Source: Urechidicola croceus
GTDB lineage: Bacteria; Bacteroidota; Bacteroidia; Flavobacteriales; Flavobacteriaceae
Direction of reading: 5' to 3'
Assembly (NCBI RefSeq): GCF_001761325.1
Contig: NZ_CP017478.1
Location: 2,067,501 to 2,131,500 of the forward strand
DNA: 64,000 nt
Below are positions 22,901-37,900 of the stretch, one piece after another. A model generated the notes under the pieces. That model saw nothing but the letters and a program-made list of their open reading frames with translations, ran no database searches and was not told the DNA's origin. The number at the start of each line of letters is the position of its first letter. The first letter of the stretch is position 1. The position numbers and the translations under genes were made by a program.

Positions 22901-25900
22901 TACTGTGGCTGTATCACATTGTCCGTCATCATCACAGACTTGGTACTCAAAGGTATCCGTACCATTAAAGTTTGCATCTGGCGTGTAGGTTACCTCTCCT
23001 GTGGTTGGATCGATTGCGATAGTTCCGTTTGTTGGTGGCGTGATTTCTGTTACACTTGTTGGATCGATTGTGCCATCCAAATCTGTGTCATTTGATAAAA
23101 TATCTATCGCTACTGCGGTGTCTTCATCTGTGGTTGCACTGTCGTCGTTGGCTACAGGTCCATCGTTGATGTCATTCACCGTTACCGTTACTGTGGCTGT
23201 ATCACATTGTCCGTCATCATCACAGACTTGGTACTCAAAGGTATCCGTACCATTAAAGTTTGCATCTGGCGTGTAGGTTACCTCTCCTGTGGTTGGATCG
23301 ATTGCGATAGTTCCGTTTGTTGGTGGCGTGATTTCTGTTACACTTGTTGGATCGATTGTGCCATCCAAATCTGTGTCATTTGATAAAATATCTATCGCTA
23401 CTGCGGTGTCTTCATCTGTGGTTGCACTGTCGTCGTTGGCTACAGGTCCATCGTTGATGTCATTCACCGTTACCGTTACTGTGGCTGTATCACATTGTCC
23501 GTCATCATCACAGACTTGGTATTCAAAGGTATCCGTACCATTAAAGTTTGCATCTGGCGTGTAGGTTACCTCTCCTGTGGTTGGATCGATTGCGATAGTT
23601 CCGTTTGTTGGTGGCGTGATTTCTGTTACACTTGTTGGATCGATTGTGCCATCCAAATCTGTGTCATTTGATAAAATATCTATCGCTACTGCGGTGTCTT
23701 CATCTGTGGTTGCACTGTCGTCGTTGGCTACAGGTCCATCGTTGATGTCATTCACCGTTACCGTTACTGTGGCTGTATCACATTGTCCGTCATCATCACA
23801 GACTTGGTACTCAAAGGTATCCGTACCATTAAAGTTTGCATCTGGCGTGTAGGTTACCTCTCCTGTGGTTGGATCGATTGCGATAGTTCCGTTTGTTGGT
23901 GGCGTGATTTCTGTTACACTTGTTGGATCGATTGTACCGTCTAAGTCGGTATCGTTTGATAAAATATCTATCGCTACTGCTGTGTCTTCATCTGTGGTTG
24001 CACTGTCGTCGTTGGCTACAGGTCCATCGTTGATGTCATTCACCGTTACCGTTACTGTGGCTGTATCACATTGTCCGTCATCATCACATACTTGGTATTC
24101 AAAGGTATCCGTACCATTAAAGTTTGCATCTGGCGTGTAGGTTACCTCTCCTGTGGTTGGATCGATTGCGATAGTTCCGTTTGTTGGTGGCGTGATTTCT
24201 GTTACACTTGTTGGATCGATTGTACCGTCTAAGTCGGTATCGTTTGATAAAATATCTATCGCTACTGCTGTGTCTTCATCTGTGGTTGCACTGTCGTCGT
24301 TGGCTACAGGTCCATCGTTGATGTCATTCACCGTTACCGTTACTGTGGCTGTATCACATTGTCCGTCATCATCACAGACTTGGTACTCAAAGGTATCCGT
24401 ACCATTAAAGTTTGCATCTGGCGTGTAGGTTACCTCTCCTGTGGTTGGATCGATTGCGATAGTTCCGTTTGTTGGTGGCGTGATTTCTGTTACACTTGTT
24501 GGATCGATTGTACCGTCTAAGTCGGTATCGTTTGATAAAATATCTATCGCTACTGCTGTGTCTTCATCTGTGGTTGCACTGTCGTCGTTGGCTACAGGTC
24601 CATCGTTGATGTCATTCACCGTTACCGTTACTGTGGCTGTATCACATTGTCCGTCATCATCACATACTTGGTATTCAAAGGTATCCGTACCATTAAAGTT
24701 TGCATCTGGCGTGTAGGTTACCTCTCCTGTGGTTGGATCGATTGCGATAGTTCCGTTTGTTGGTGGCGTGATTTCTGTTACACTTGTTGGATCGATTGTA
24801 CCGTCTAAGTCGGTATCGTTTGATAAAATATCTATCGCTACTGCTGTGTCTTCATCTGTGGTTGCACTGTCGTCGTTGGCTACAGGTCCATCGTTGATGT
24901 CATTCACCGTTACCGTTACTGTGGCTGTATCACATTGTCCGTCGTTATCACATACTTGGTATTCAAAGGTATCCGTACCATTAAAGTTTGCATCTGGCGT
25001 GTAGGTTACCTCTCCTGTGGTTGGATTAATTGCGATGGTTCCGTTCGTTGGTGGCGTGATTTCTGTTACACTTGTTGGATCGATTGTGCCATCCAAATCT
25101 GTGTCATTTGATAAAATATCTATCGCTACTGCTGTGTCTTCATCTGTGGTTGCACTGTCGTCGTTGGCTACAGGCCCATCGTTGATGTCATTCACCGTTA
25201 CCGTTACTGTGGCTGTATCACATTGTCCGTCATCATCACATACTTGGTATTCAAAGGTATCCGTACCATTAAAGTTTGCATCTGGCGTGTAGGTTACCTC
25301 TCCTGTGGTTGGGTCAATTGCGATGGTTCCGTTCGTTGGTGGCGTGATTTCTGTTACACTTGTTGGATCGATCGTACCGTCTAAGTCCGTATCGTTTGAT
25401 AAAATATCTATCGCTACTGCGGTGTCTTCATCTGTGGTTGCACTGTCGTCGTTGGCTACAGGTCCATCGTTGATGTCATTCACCGTTACCGTTACTGTGG
25501 CTGTATCACATTGTCCGTCATCATCACATACTTGGTAAGTGAAGGTATCCGTACCATTAAAGTTTGCATCTGGCGTGTAGGTTACCTCTCCTGTGGTTGG
25601 ATCGATTGCGATAGTTCCGTTTGTTGGTGGCGTTACTTCGGTAACACTCGTTGGATCGATTGTACCGTCTAAGTCGGTATCGTTTGATAAAATATCTATC
25701 GCTACTGCGGTGTCTTCATCTGTGGTTGCACTGTCGTCGTTGGCTACAGGTCCATCGTTGATGTCGTTCACCGTTACCGTTACGGTCGCGGTATCACATT
25801 GTCCGTCATCATCACATACTTGGTATTCAAAGGTATCCGTACCATTAAAGTTTGCATCTGGCGTGTAGGTTACTTCTCCTGTGGTTGGGTCGATTGCGAT

Positions 25901-28900
25901 GGTTCCGTTTGTTGGTGGCGTGATTTCTGTTACACTTGTTGGATCGATTGTACCGTCTAAGTCCGTATCGTTTGATAAAATATCTATCGCTACTGCTGTG
26001 TCTTCATCTGTGGTTGCACTGTCATCGTTGGCTACTGGTAGGTCATTGATTGGGTTAACTGTAACTGTTACTGTCGCTGTTGACATATCTCCATTGGCAT
26101 CTGTAATTGTATACTCAAAGGTATCTGTTCCATTGAAATCGGATGCTGGTGTATAATCAATTGTATCATCTGTTGGATCATTTGGCGTTCCGCCATCATT
26201 TACCGTGACTGCTCCTCCATTTACTGTCGTTCCTAATGGTAAACTTATTGTCCCCATATTTGGTCCATCACCGCCAAAATCATCTTCTCCATTGCCATTA
26301 TCTGCTAAAACAGATATACTGTTATCAATACTGTCCTCATCCACTATTACTGCATCATCTTGAGCCTGTGGTAAATCATTTACTGGAAGTACCGTTATAT
26401 CTAAAGTACTACTTGCCGTTCCACCATTGCCGTCATCTATCGTATAGGTTACTTGTGGTACTGAACCTGTGTAATCTGCTGTTGGTACAAACTCGTAACT
26501 TCCATCTGAATTGATAGTTAGTTCTCCTTCTACTAAATTAACTGTTGTTCCGGCTGTATACGTTGTTCCTTCAACTTCAAACTCGGTCAATGTAATAGTC
26601 TCATCTGTATTTGGATCTGTATCATTACTCAACAATCCTGCTGCTGCTTCAACCGTTAACGTAGTATCTTCTAATACAGTATCTGTATCTGGATTTGCTG
26701 TTGGTGGTAAAAATGACTTAGGAACTATAACTGTTACTTCTGCTATATCACACTGCCCTGAACTGTCACAAACCTCATATTCAAAAGTATCTGTGCCGTT
26801 CATAAAACCTGAATTAGGGGTGTAGGTAATTGTACCATCTGCATTGATAACAACTCCACCATTTACTGGTGGTGTGATAATGGTCGTTACCGTTAAAGTA
26901 TCGCCATCTACATCACTATCGTTTGTCAACACTGAAATAATTACTGGGACTCCTGGATCAGTCGTTGATAAATCATCTAAAGCTACTGGTGCATCATTTA
27001 TATCATTAACGATAACTGATACCGTCGCTGTTGATGTATCTCCATTAGCATCGGTAATTGTATACTCAAAACTATCTGTACCCGTAAAATCTAACGCTGG
27101 TGTATAATCAATTGTATCATCTGTTGGATCATTTGGCGTTCCTCCATCATTTACCGTAACTGTTCCGCCATTTACTGTCGTTCCTGATGGTAGACTTATT
27201 GTCCCTGTATTTGGTCCATCCCCTCCAAAATTATCTGCTCCATTACCATTATCCGCTAAAACAGCTATACTATTGTTTACACTATCTTCATCAACTAATA
27301 CAGTATCATCTTGGGCTAGTGGCAAATCATTCACATCATTCACCGTTACCGTTACGGTGGCTGTATCACATTGTCCGTCATCATCACATACTTGGTATTC
27401 AAAGGTATCCGTACCATTAAAGTTTGCATCTGGCGTGTAGGTTACCTCTCCTGTGGTTGGGTCGATTGCGATGGTTCCGTTTGTTGGTGGCGTGATTTCT
27501 GTTACACTTGTTGGATCGATCGTACCGTCTAAGTCGGTATCGTTTGATAAAATATCTATCGCTACTGCGGTGTCTTCATCTGTGGTTGCACTGTCGTCGT
27601 TGGCTACAGGTCCATCGTTGATGTCATTCACCGTTACCGTTACGGTCGCGGTATCACATTGTCCGTCATCATCACATACTTGGTATTCAAAGGTATCCGT
27701 ACCATTAAAGTTTGCATCTGGCGTGTAGGTTACTTCTCCTGTGGTTGGGTCGATTGCGATAGTTCCGTTTGTTGGTGGCGTAATTTCTGTTACACTTGTT
27801 GGATCGATCGCACCGTCTAAGTCGGTATCATTTGATAAAATATCTATCGCTACTGCGGTGTCTTCATCTGTGATTGCACTGTCGTCGTTGGCTACAGGTC
27901 CATCGTTGATGTCATTTACTGTTACCGTTACTGTGGCTGTATCACATTGTCCGTCGTTATCACATACTTGGTATACAAACGTATCTGTACCGTTGAAGTC
28001 TGCATCTGGCGTGTAGGTTACCTCTCCTGTGGTTGGGTCGATTGCGATGGTTCCGTTCGTTGGTGGCGTGATTTCTGTTACACTTGTTGGATCGATTGTG
28101 CCATCCAAATCTGTGTCATTTGATAAAATATCTATCGCTACTGCGGTGTCTTCATCTGTGGTTGCACTGTCGTCGTTGGCTACAGGTCCATCGTTGATGT
28201 CATTCACCGTTACCGTTACTGTGGCTGTATCACATTGTCCGTCATCATCACATACTTGGTATTCAAAGGTATCCGTACCATTAAAGTTTGCATCTGGCGT
28301 GTAGGTTACCTCTCCTGTGGTTGGGTCAATTGCGATGGTTCCGTTTGTTGGTGGCGTGATTTCTGTTACACTTGTTGGATCGATTGTACCGTCTAAGTCG
28401 GTATCGTTCCCAATCACATTGATGGCTACTGCTGTGTCTTCATCTGTGGTTGCACTGTCGTCGTTGGCTACAGGTCCATCGTTGATGTCATTCACCGTTA
28501 CCGTTACTGTGGCTGTATCACATTGTCCGTCATCATCACATACTTGGTATTCAAAGGTATCCGTACCATTAAAGTTTGCATCTGGCGTGTAGGTTACCTC
28601 TCCTGTGGTTGGATCGATTGCGATGGTTCCGTTTGTTGGTGGCGTGATTTCTGTTACACTTGTTGGATCGATTGTGCCATCCAAATCTGTGTCATTTGAT
28701 AAAATATCTATCGCTACTGCTGTGTCTTCATCTGTGGTTGTACTGTCGTCGTTGGCTACAGGTCCATCGTTGATGTCATTCACCGTTACCGTTACTGTGG
28801 CTGTATCACATTGTCCGTCATCATCACATACTTGGTATTCAAAGGTATCCGTACCATTAAAGTTTGCATCTGGCGTGTAGGTTACCTCTCCTGTGGTTGG

Positions 28901-31900
28901 GTCGATTGCGATAGTTCCGTTTGTTGGTGGCGTGATTTCTGTTACACTTGTTGGATCGATCGTACCGTCTAAGTCCGTATCGTTTGATAAAATATCTATC
29001 GCTACTGCTGTGTCTTCATCTGTGGTTGCACTGTCGTCGTTGGCTACTGGAGCGTCATTGATTGGGTTAACCGTAACTGTTACTGTCGCTGTTGACATAT
29101 CTCCATTGGCATCTGTAATTGTATACTCAAAACTATCTGTACCCGTAAAATCTAACGCTGGTGTATAATCAATTGTATCATCTGTTGGATCATTTGGCGT
29201 TCCTCCATCATTTACCGTAACTGTTCCGCCATTTACTGTCGTTCCTGATGGTAGACTTATTGTCCCTGTATTTGGTCCATCCCCTCCAAAATTATCTGCT
29301 CCATTACCATTATCCGCTAAAACAGCTATACTATTGTTTACACTATCTTCATCAACTAATACAGTATCATCTTGGGCTAGTGGCAAATCATTCACATCAT
29401 TCACCGTTACCGTTACGGTGGCTGTATCACATTGTCCGTCATCATCACATACTTGGTATTCAAAGGTATCCGTACCATTAAAGTTTGCATCTGGCGTGTA
29501 GGTTACCTCTCCTGTGGTTGGGTCGATTGCGATGGTTCCGTTTGTTGGTGGCGTGATTTCTGTTACACTTGTTGGATCGATCGTACCGTCTAAGTCGGTA
29601 TCGTTTGATAAAATATCTATCGCTACTGCGGTGTCTTCATCTGTGGTTGCACTGTCGTCGTTGGCTACAGGTCCATCGTTGATGTCATTCACCGTTACCG
29701 TTACGGTCGCGGTATCACATTGTCCGTCATCATCACATACTTGGTATTCAAAGGTATCCGTACCATTAAAGTTTGCATCTGGCGTGTAGGTTACTTCTCC
29801 TGTGGTTGGGTCGATTGCGATAGTTCCGTTTGTTGGTGGCGTGATTTCTGTTACACTTGTTGGATCGATCGTACCGTCTAAGTCGGTATCGTTTGATAAA
29901 ATATCTATCGCTACTGCGGTGTCTTCATCTGTGGTTGCACTGTCGTCGTTGGCTACAGGTCCATCGTTGATGTCATTCACCGTTACCGTTACTGTGGCTG
30001 TATCACATTGTCCGTCATCATCACATACTTGGTAAGTGAAGGTATCCGTACCATTAAAGTTTGCATCTGGCGTGTAGGTTACCTCTCCTGTGGTTGGGTC
30101 GATTGCGATGGTTCCGTTTGTTGGTGGCGTGATTTCTGTTACACTTGTTGGATCGATTGTGCCATCCAAATCTGTGTCATTTGATAAAATATCTATCGCT
30201 ACTGCGGTGTCTTCATCTGTGGTTGCACTGTCGTCGTTGGCTACAGGTCCATCGTTGATGTCATTCACCGTTACCGTTACTGTGGCTGTATCACATTGTC
30301 CGTCATCATCACATACTTGGTATTCAAAGGTATCCGTACCATTAAAGTTTGCATCTGGCGTGTAGGTTACCTCTCCTGTGGTTGGATCGATTGCGATAGT
30401 TCCGTTTGTTGGTGGCGTGATTTCTGTTACACTTGTTGGATCGATTGTGCCATCCAAATCTGTGTCATTTGATAAAATATCTATCGCTACTGCGGTGTCT
30501 TCATCTGTGGTTGCACTGTCGTCGTTGGCTACAGGTCCATCGTTGATGTCATTCACCGTTACCGTTACTGTGGCTGTATCACATTGTCCGTCATCATCAC
30601 AGACTTGGTACTCAAAGGTATCCGTACCATTAAAGTTTGCATCTGGCGTGTAGGTTACCTCTCCTGTGGTTGGATCAATTGCGATGGTTCCGTTTGTTGG
30701 TGGCGTGATTTCTGTTACACTTGTTGGATCGATTGTACCGTCTAAGTCGGTATCGTTTGATAAAATATCTATCGCTACTGCTGTGTCTTCATCTGTGGTT
30801 GCACTGTCGTCGTTGGCTACAGGTCCATCGTTGATGTCATTCACCGTTACCGTTACTGTGGCTGTATCACATTGTCCGTCATCATCACATACTTGGTAAG
30901 TGAAGGTATCCGTACCATTAAAGTTTGCATCTGGCGTGTAGATTACTTCTCCTGTGGTTGGATCAATTGCGATGGTTCCGTTTGTTGGTGGCGTGATTTC
31001 TGTTACACTTGTTGGATCGATTGTACCGTCTAAGTCGGTATCGTTTGATAAAATATCTATCGCTACTGCTGTGTCTTCATCTGTGGTTGCACTGTCGTCG
31101 TTGGCTACAGGTCCATCGTTGATGTCATTCACCGTTACCGTTACTGTGGCTGTATCACATTGTCCGTCATCATCACATACTTGGTATTCAAAGGTATCCG
31201 TACCATTAAAGTTTGCATCTGGCGTGTAGGTTACCTCTCCTGTGGTTGGATCGATTGCGATGGTTCCGTTTGTTGGTGGCGTGATTTCTGTTACACTTGT
31301 TGGATCGATCGTGCCGTCTAAGTCGGTATCGTTGCCAATGACATTGATGGCTACTGCCGTGTCTTCATCTGTGGTTGCTGTATCGTCGTTGGCTACAGGT
31401 CCATCGTTGATGTCATTTACTGTTACCGTTACTGTGGCTGTATCACATTGTCCGTCGTTATCACATACTTGGTATACAAACGTATCTGTACCATTGAAGT
31501 TTGCATCTGGCGTGTAGGTTACTTCTCCTGTGGTTGGGTCGATTGCGATAGTTCCGTTTGTTGGTGGCGTGATTTCTGTTACACTTGTTGGATCGATTGT
31601 GCCATCCAAATCTGTGTCATTTGATAAAATATCTATCGCTACTGCGGTGTCTTCATCTGTGGTTGCACTGTCGTCGTTGGCTACAGGTCCATCGTTGATG
31701 TCATTCACCGTTACCGTTACTGTGGCTGTATCACATTGTCCGTCATCATCACAGACTTGGTATTCAAAGGTATCCGTACCATTAAAGTTTGCATCTGGCG
31801 TGTAGGTTACCTCTCCTGTGGTTGGATCGATTGCGATAGTTCCGTTTGTTGGTGGCGTGATTTCTGTTACACTTGTTGGATCGATTGTGCCATCCAAATC

Positions 31901-34900
31901 TGTGTCATTTGATAAAATATCTATCGCTACTGCGGTGTCTTCATCTGTGGTTGCACTGTCGTCGTTGGCTACAGGTCCATCGTTGATGTCATTCACCGTT
32001 ACCGTTACTGTGGCTGTATCACATTGTCCGTCATCATCACAGACTTGGTACTCAAAGGTATCCGTACCATTAAAGTTTGCATCTGGCGTGTAGGTTACCT
32101 CTCCTGTGGTTGGATCGATTGCGATAGTTCCGTTTGTTGGTGGCGTGATTTCTGTTACACTTGTTGGATCGATTGTACCGTCTAAGTCGGTATCGTTTGA
32201 TAAAATATCTATCGCTACTGCTGTGTCTTCATCTGTGGTTGCACTGTCGTCGTTGGCTACAGGTCCATCGTTGATGTCATTCACCGTTACCGTTACTGTG
32301 GCTGTATCACATTGTCCGTCATCATCACATACTTGGTATTCAAAGGTATCCGTACCATTAAAGTTTGCATCTGGCGTGTAGGTTACCTCTCCTGTGGTTG
32401 GATCGATTGCGATAGTTCCGTTTGTTGGTGGCGTGATTTCTGTTACACTTGTTGGATCGATTGTACCGTCTAAGTCGGTATCGTTTGATAAAATATCTAT
32501 CGCTACTGCTGTGTCTTCATCTGTGGTTGCACTGTCGTCGTTGGCTACAGGTCCATCGTTGATGTCATTCACCGTTACCGTTACTGTGGCTGTATCACAT
32601 TGTCCGTCGTTATCACATACTTGGTATTCAAAGGTATCCGTACCATTAAAGTTTGCATCTGGCGTGTAGGTTACCTCTCCTGTGGTTGGATTAATTGCGA
32701 TGGTTCCGTTCGTTGGTGGCGTGATTTCTGTTACACTTGTTGGATCGATTGTGCCATCCAAATCTGTGTCATTTGATAAAATATCTATCGCTACTGCTGT
32801 GTCTTCATCTGTGGTTGCACTGTCGTCGTTGGCTACAGGCCCATCGTTGATGTCATTCACCGTTACCGTTACTGTGGCTGTATCACATTGTCCGTCATCA
32901 TCACATACTTGGTATTCAAAGGTATCCGTACCATTAAAGTTTGCATCTGGCGTGTAGGTTACCTCTCCTGTGGTTGGGTCAATTGCGATGGTTCCGTTCG
33001 TTGGTGGCGTGATTTCTGTTACACTTGTTGGATCGATCGTACCGTCTAAGTCCGTATCGTTTGATAAAATATCTATCGCTACTGCGGTGTCTTCATCTGT
33101 GGTTGCACTGTCGTCGTTGGCTACAGGTCCATCGTTGATGTCATTCACCGTTACCGTTACTGTGGCTGTATCACATTGTCCGTCATCATCACATACTTGG
33201 TAAGTGAAGGTATCCGTACCATTAAAGTTTGCATCTGGCGTGTAGGTTACCTCTCCTGTGGTTGGATCGATTGCGATAGTTCCGTTTGTTGGTGGCGTTA
33301 CTTCGGTAACACTCGTTGGATCGATTGTACCGTCTAAGTCGGTATCGTTTGATAAAATATCTATCGCTACTGCGGTGTCTTCATCTGTGGTTGCACTGTC
33401 GTCGTTGGCTACAGGTCCATCGTTGATGTCGTTCACCGTTACCGTTACGGTCGCGGTATCACATTGTCCGTCATCATCACATACTTGGTATTCAAAGGTA
33501 TCCGTACCATTAAAGTTTGCATCTGGCGTGTAGGTTACTTCTCCTGTGGTTGGGTCGATTGCGATGGTTCCGTTTGTTGGTGGCGTTACTTCTGTTACAC
33601 TTGTTGGATCGATCGTACCGTCTAAGTCGGTATCATTTGATAAAATATCTATCGCTACTGCGGTGTCTTCATCTGTGGTTGCACTGTCGTCGTTGGCTAC
33701 AGGTCCATCGTTGATGTCATTCACCGTTACCGTTACTGTGGCTGTATCACATTGTCCGTCATCATCACATACTTGGTAAGTGAAGGTATCCGTACCATTA
33801 AAGTTTGCATCTGGCGTGTAGGTTACCTCTCCTGTGGTTGGATCGATATCTATGGTTCCATTTACTGGTGGCGTGATTTCTGTTACACTTGTTGGATCGA
33901 TCGTACCGTCTAAGTCGGTATCGTTTGATAAAATATCTATCGCTACTGCGGTGTCTTCATCTGTGGTTGCACTGTCGTCGTTGGCTACAGGTCCATCATT
34001 GATGTCATTCACCGTTACCGTTACTGTGGCTGTATCACATTGTCCGTCATCATCACATACTTGATATGTGAAGGTATCTGTTCCATTAAAGTTTGCATCT
34101 GGCGTGTAGGTTACTTCTCCTGTGGTTGGGTCGATTGCGATGGTTCCGTTTGTTGGTGGCGTGATTTCTGTTACACTTGTTGGATCGATCGTACCGTCTA
34201 AGTCGGTATCGTTTGATAAAATATCTATCGCTACTGCGGTGTCTTCATCTGTGGTTGCACTGTCGTCGTTGGCTACAGGTCCATCGTTGATGTCATTCAC
34301 CGTTACCGTTACTGTGGCTGTATCACATTGTCCGTCATCATCACATACTTGGTATTCAAAGGTATCTGTACCATTAAAGTTTGCATCTGGCGTGTAGGTT
34401 ACCTCTCCTGTGGTTGGGTCAATTGCGATGGTTCCGTTTGTTGGTGGCGTTACTTCTGTTACACTTGTTGGATCGATCGTACCGTCTAAGTCGGTATCAT
34501 TTGATAAAATATCTATCGCTACTGCGGTGTCTTCATCTGTAGTTGCACTGTCGTCGTTGGCTACAGGTCCATCGTTGATGTCATTCACCGTTACCGTTAC
34601 TGTGGCTGTATCACATTGTCCGTCATCATCACATACTTGGTAAGTGAAGGTATCCGTACCATTAAAGTTTGCATCTGGCGTGTAGGTTACTTCTCCTGTG
34701 GTTGAGTCGATTGCGATGGTTCCGTTTGTTGGTGGCGTGATTTCTGTTACACTTGTTGGATCGATTGTACCGTCTAAGTCGGTATCGTTTGATAAAATAT
34801 CTATCGCTACTGCGGTGTCTTCATCTGTGGTTGCACTGTCGTCGTTGGCTACAGGTCCATCGTTGATGTCATTCACCGTTACCGTTACTGTGGCTGTATC

Positions 34901-37900
34901 ACATTGTCCGTCATCATCACATACTTGGTATTCAAAGGTATCCGTACCATTAAAGTTTGCATCTGGCGTGTAGGTTACCTCTCCTGTGGTTGGGTCGATT
35001 GCGATAGTTCCGTTTGTTGGTGGCGTGATTTCTGTTACACTTGTTGGATCGATCGTGCCGTCTAAGTCGGTATCGTTGCCAATGACATTGATGGCTACTG
35101 CCGTGTCTTCATCTGTGGTTGCACTGTCGTCGTTGGCTACAGGTCCATCGTTGATGTCATTTACTGTTACCGTTACTGTGGCTGTATCACATTGTCCGTC
35201 ATCATCACATACTTGGTACTCAAAGGTATCCGTACCATTAAAGTTTGCATCTGGCGTGTAGGTTACCTCTCCTGTGGTTGGGTCGATTGCGATGGTTCCG
35301 TTTGTTGGTGGCGTTACTTCTGTTACACTTGTTGGATCGATCGTACCGTCTAAGTCGGTATCATTTGATAAAATATCTATCGCTACTGCGGTGTCTTCAT
35401 CTGTAGTTGCACTGTCGTCGTTGGCTACAGGTCCATCGTTGATGTCATTCACCGTTACCGTTACTGTGGCTGTATCACATTGTCCGTCATCATCACATAC
35501 TTGGTAAGTGAAGGTATCCGTACCATTAAAGTTTGCATCTGGCGTGTAGGTTACCTCTCCTGTGGTTGGATCGATATCTATGGTTCCATTTACTGGTGGC
35601 GTGATTTCTGTTACACTTGTTGGATCGATCGTACCGTCTAAGTCGGTATCGTTTGATAAAATATCTATCGCTACTGCGGTGTCTTCATCTGTGGTTGCAC
35701 TGTCGTCGTTGGCTACAGGTCCATCATTGATGTCATTCACCGTTACCGTTACTGTGGCTGTATCACATTGTCCGTCATCATCACATACTTGATATGTGAA
35801 GGTATCTGTTCCATTAAAGTTTGCATCTGGCGTGTAGGTTACTTCTCCTGTGGTTGGGTCGATTGCGATGGTTCCGTTTGTTGGTGGCGTGATTTCTGTT
35901 ACACTTGTTGGATCGATCGTACCGTCTAAGTCGGTATCGTTTGATAAAATATCTATCGCTACTGCGGTGTCTTCATCTGTGGTTGCACTGTCGTCGTTGG
36001 CTACAGGTCCATCGTTGATGTCATTCACCGTTACCGTTACTGTGGCTGTATCACATTGTCCGTCATCATCACATACTTGGTATTCAAAGGTATCTGTACC
36101 ATTAAAGTTTGCATCTGGCGTGTAGGTTACCTCTCCTGTGGTTGGGTCAATTGCGATGGTTCCGTTTGTTGGTGGCGTTACTTCTGTTACACTTGTTGGA
36201 TCGATCGTACCGTCTAAGTCGGTATCATTTGATAAAATATCTATCGCTACTGCGGTGTCTTCATCTGTAGTTGCACTGTCGTCGTTGGCTACAGGTCCAT
36301 CGTTGATGTCATTCACCGTTACCGTTACTGTGGCTGTATCACATTGTCCGTCATCATCACATACTTGGTAAGTGAAGGTATCCGTACCATTAAAGTTTGC
36401 ATCTGGCGTGTAGGTTACTTCTCCTGTGGTTGGGTCGATTGCGATGGTTCCGTTTGTTGGTGGCGTGATTTCTGTTACACTTGTTGGATCGATTGTACCG
36501 TCTAAGTCGGTATCATTTGATAAAATATCTATCGCTACTGCGGTGTCTTCATCTGTGGTTGCACTGTCGTCGTTGGCTACAGGAGCGTCATTTACTGGAA
36601 CTACGTCTACTAACACGGAACCTGTATCACTTAAGCCACTTGGGTCTTCAACTGTATAGTCAAAACTTATATCTACTGTACTATCTGGTGTTGGTGTGAC
36701 AACTAATTCTCCACCAGTTAACGTTACCGTTCCGCCTGTAACGGGTACTGTTTCGCCTTCTGCAATTGCCGTACCATCAATTTCTGTAATGGTCAACGTA
36801 TCGCCATCTGCATCAATATCACCATCTAAAACATCTACCGTAACTGGTGTATCTTCATCGGTCGTTTCTGTTAATTCATCATCTGCTACAGGAGCGTCAT
36901 TTACTGGAACTACGTCTACTAACACAGAACCTGTATCACTTAAGCCACTTGGGTCTTCAACTGTATAATCAAAACTTATATCTACTGTACTATCTGGTGT
37001 TGGTGTGACAACTAACTCTCCACCAGTTAACGTTACCGTTCCGCCTGTAACGGGTACTGTTTCGCCTTCTGCAATTGCCGTACCATCAATTTCTGTAATG
37101 GTCAACGTATCGCCATCTGCATCAATATCACCATCTAAAACATCTACCGTAACTGGTGTATCTTCATCGGTCGTTTCTGTTAATTCATCATCTGCTACAG
37201 GAGCATCGTTGATAGGCGTTACGTCTACTAACACAGAACCTGTATCACTTAAGCCACTTGGATCTTCAACTGTATAGTCAAAACTTATATCTACTGTACT
37301 ATCTGGTGTTGGTGTGACAACTAATTCTCCACCAGTTAACGTTACCGTTCCGCCTGTAACGGGTACTGTTTCGCCTTCTGCAATTGCCGTACCATCAATT
37401 TCTGTAATGGTCAACGTATCGCCATCTGCATCAATATCACCATCTAAAACATCTACCGTAACTGGTGTATCTTCATCGGTCGTTTCTGTTAATTCATCAT
37501 CTGCTACAGGAGCATCGTTGATAGGCGTTACGTCTACTAACACGGAACCTGTATCACTTAAGCCACTTGGGTCTTCAACTGTATAGTCAAAACTTATATC
37601 TACTGTACTATCTGGTGTTGGTGTGACAACTAACTCTCCGCCAGTTAACGTTACCGTTCCGCCTGTAACGGGTACTGTTTCGCCTTCTGCAATTGCCGTA
37701 CCATCAATTTCTGTAATGGTCAACGTATCGCCATCTGCATCAATATCACCATCTAAAACATCTACCGTAACTGGTGTATCTTCATCGGTCGTTTCTGTTA
37801 ATTCATCATCTGCTACAGGAGCGTCATTTACTGGAACTACGTCTACTAACACAGAACCTGTATCACTTAAGCCACTTGGGTCTTCAACTGTATAATCAAA

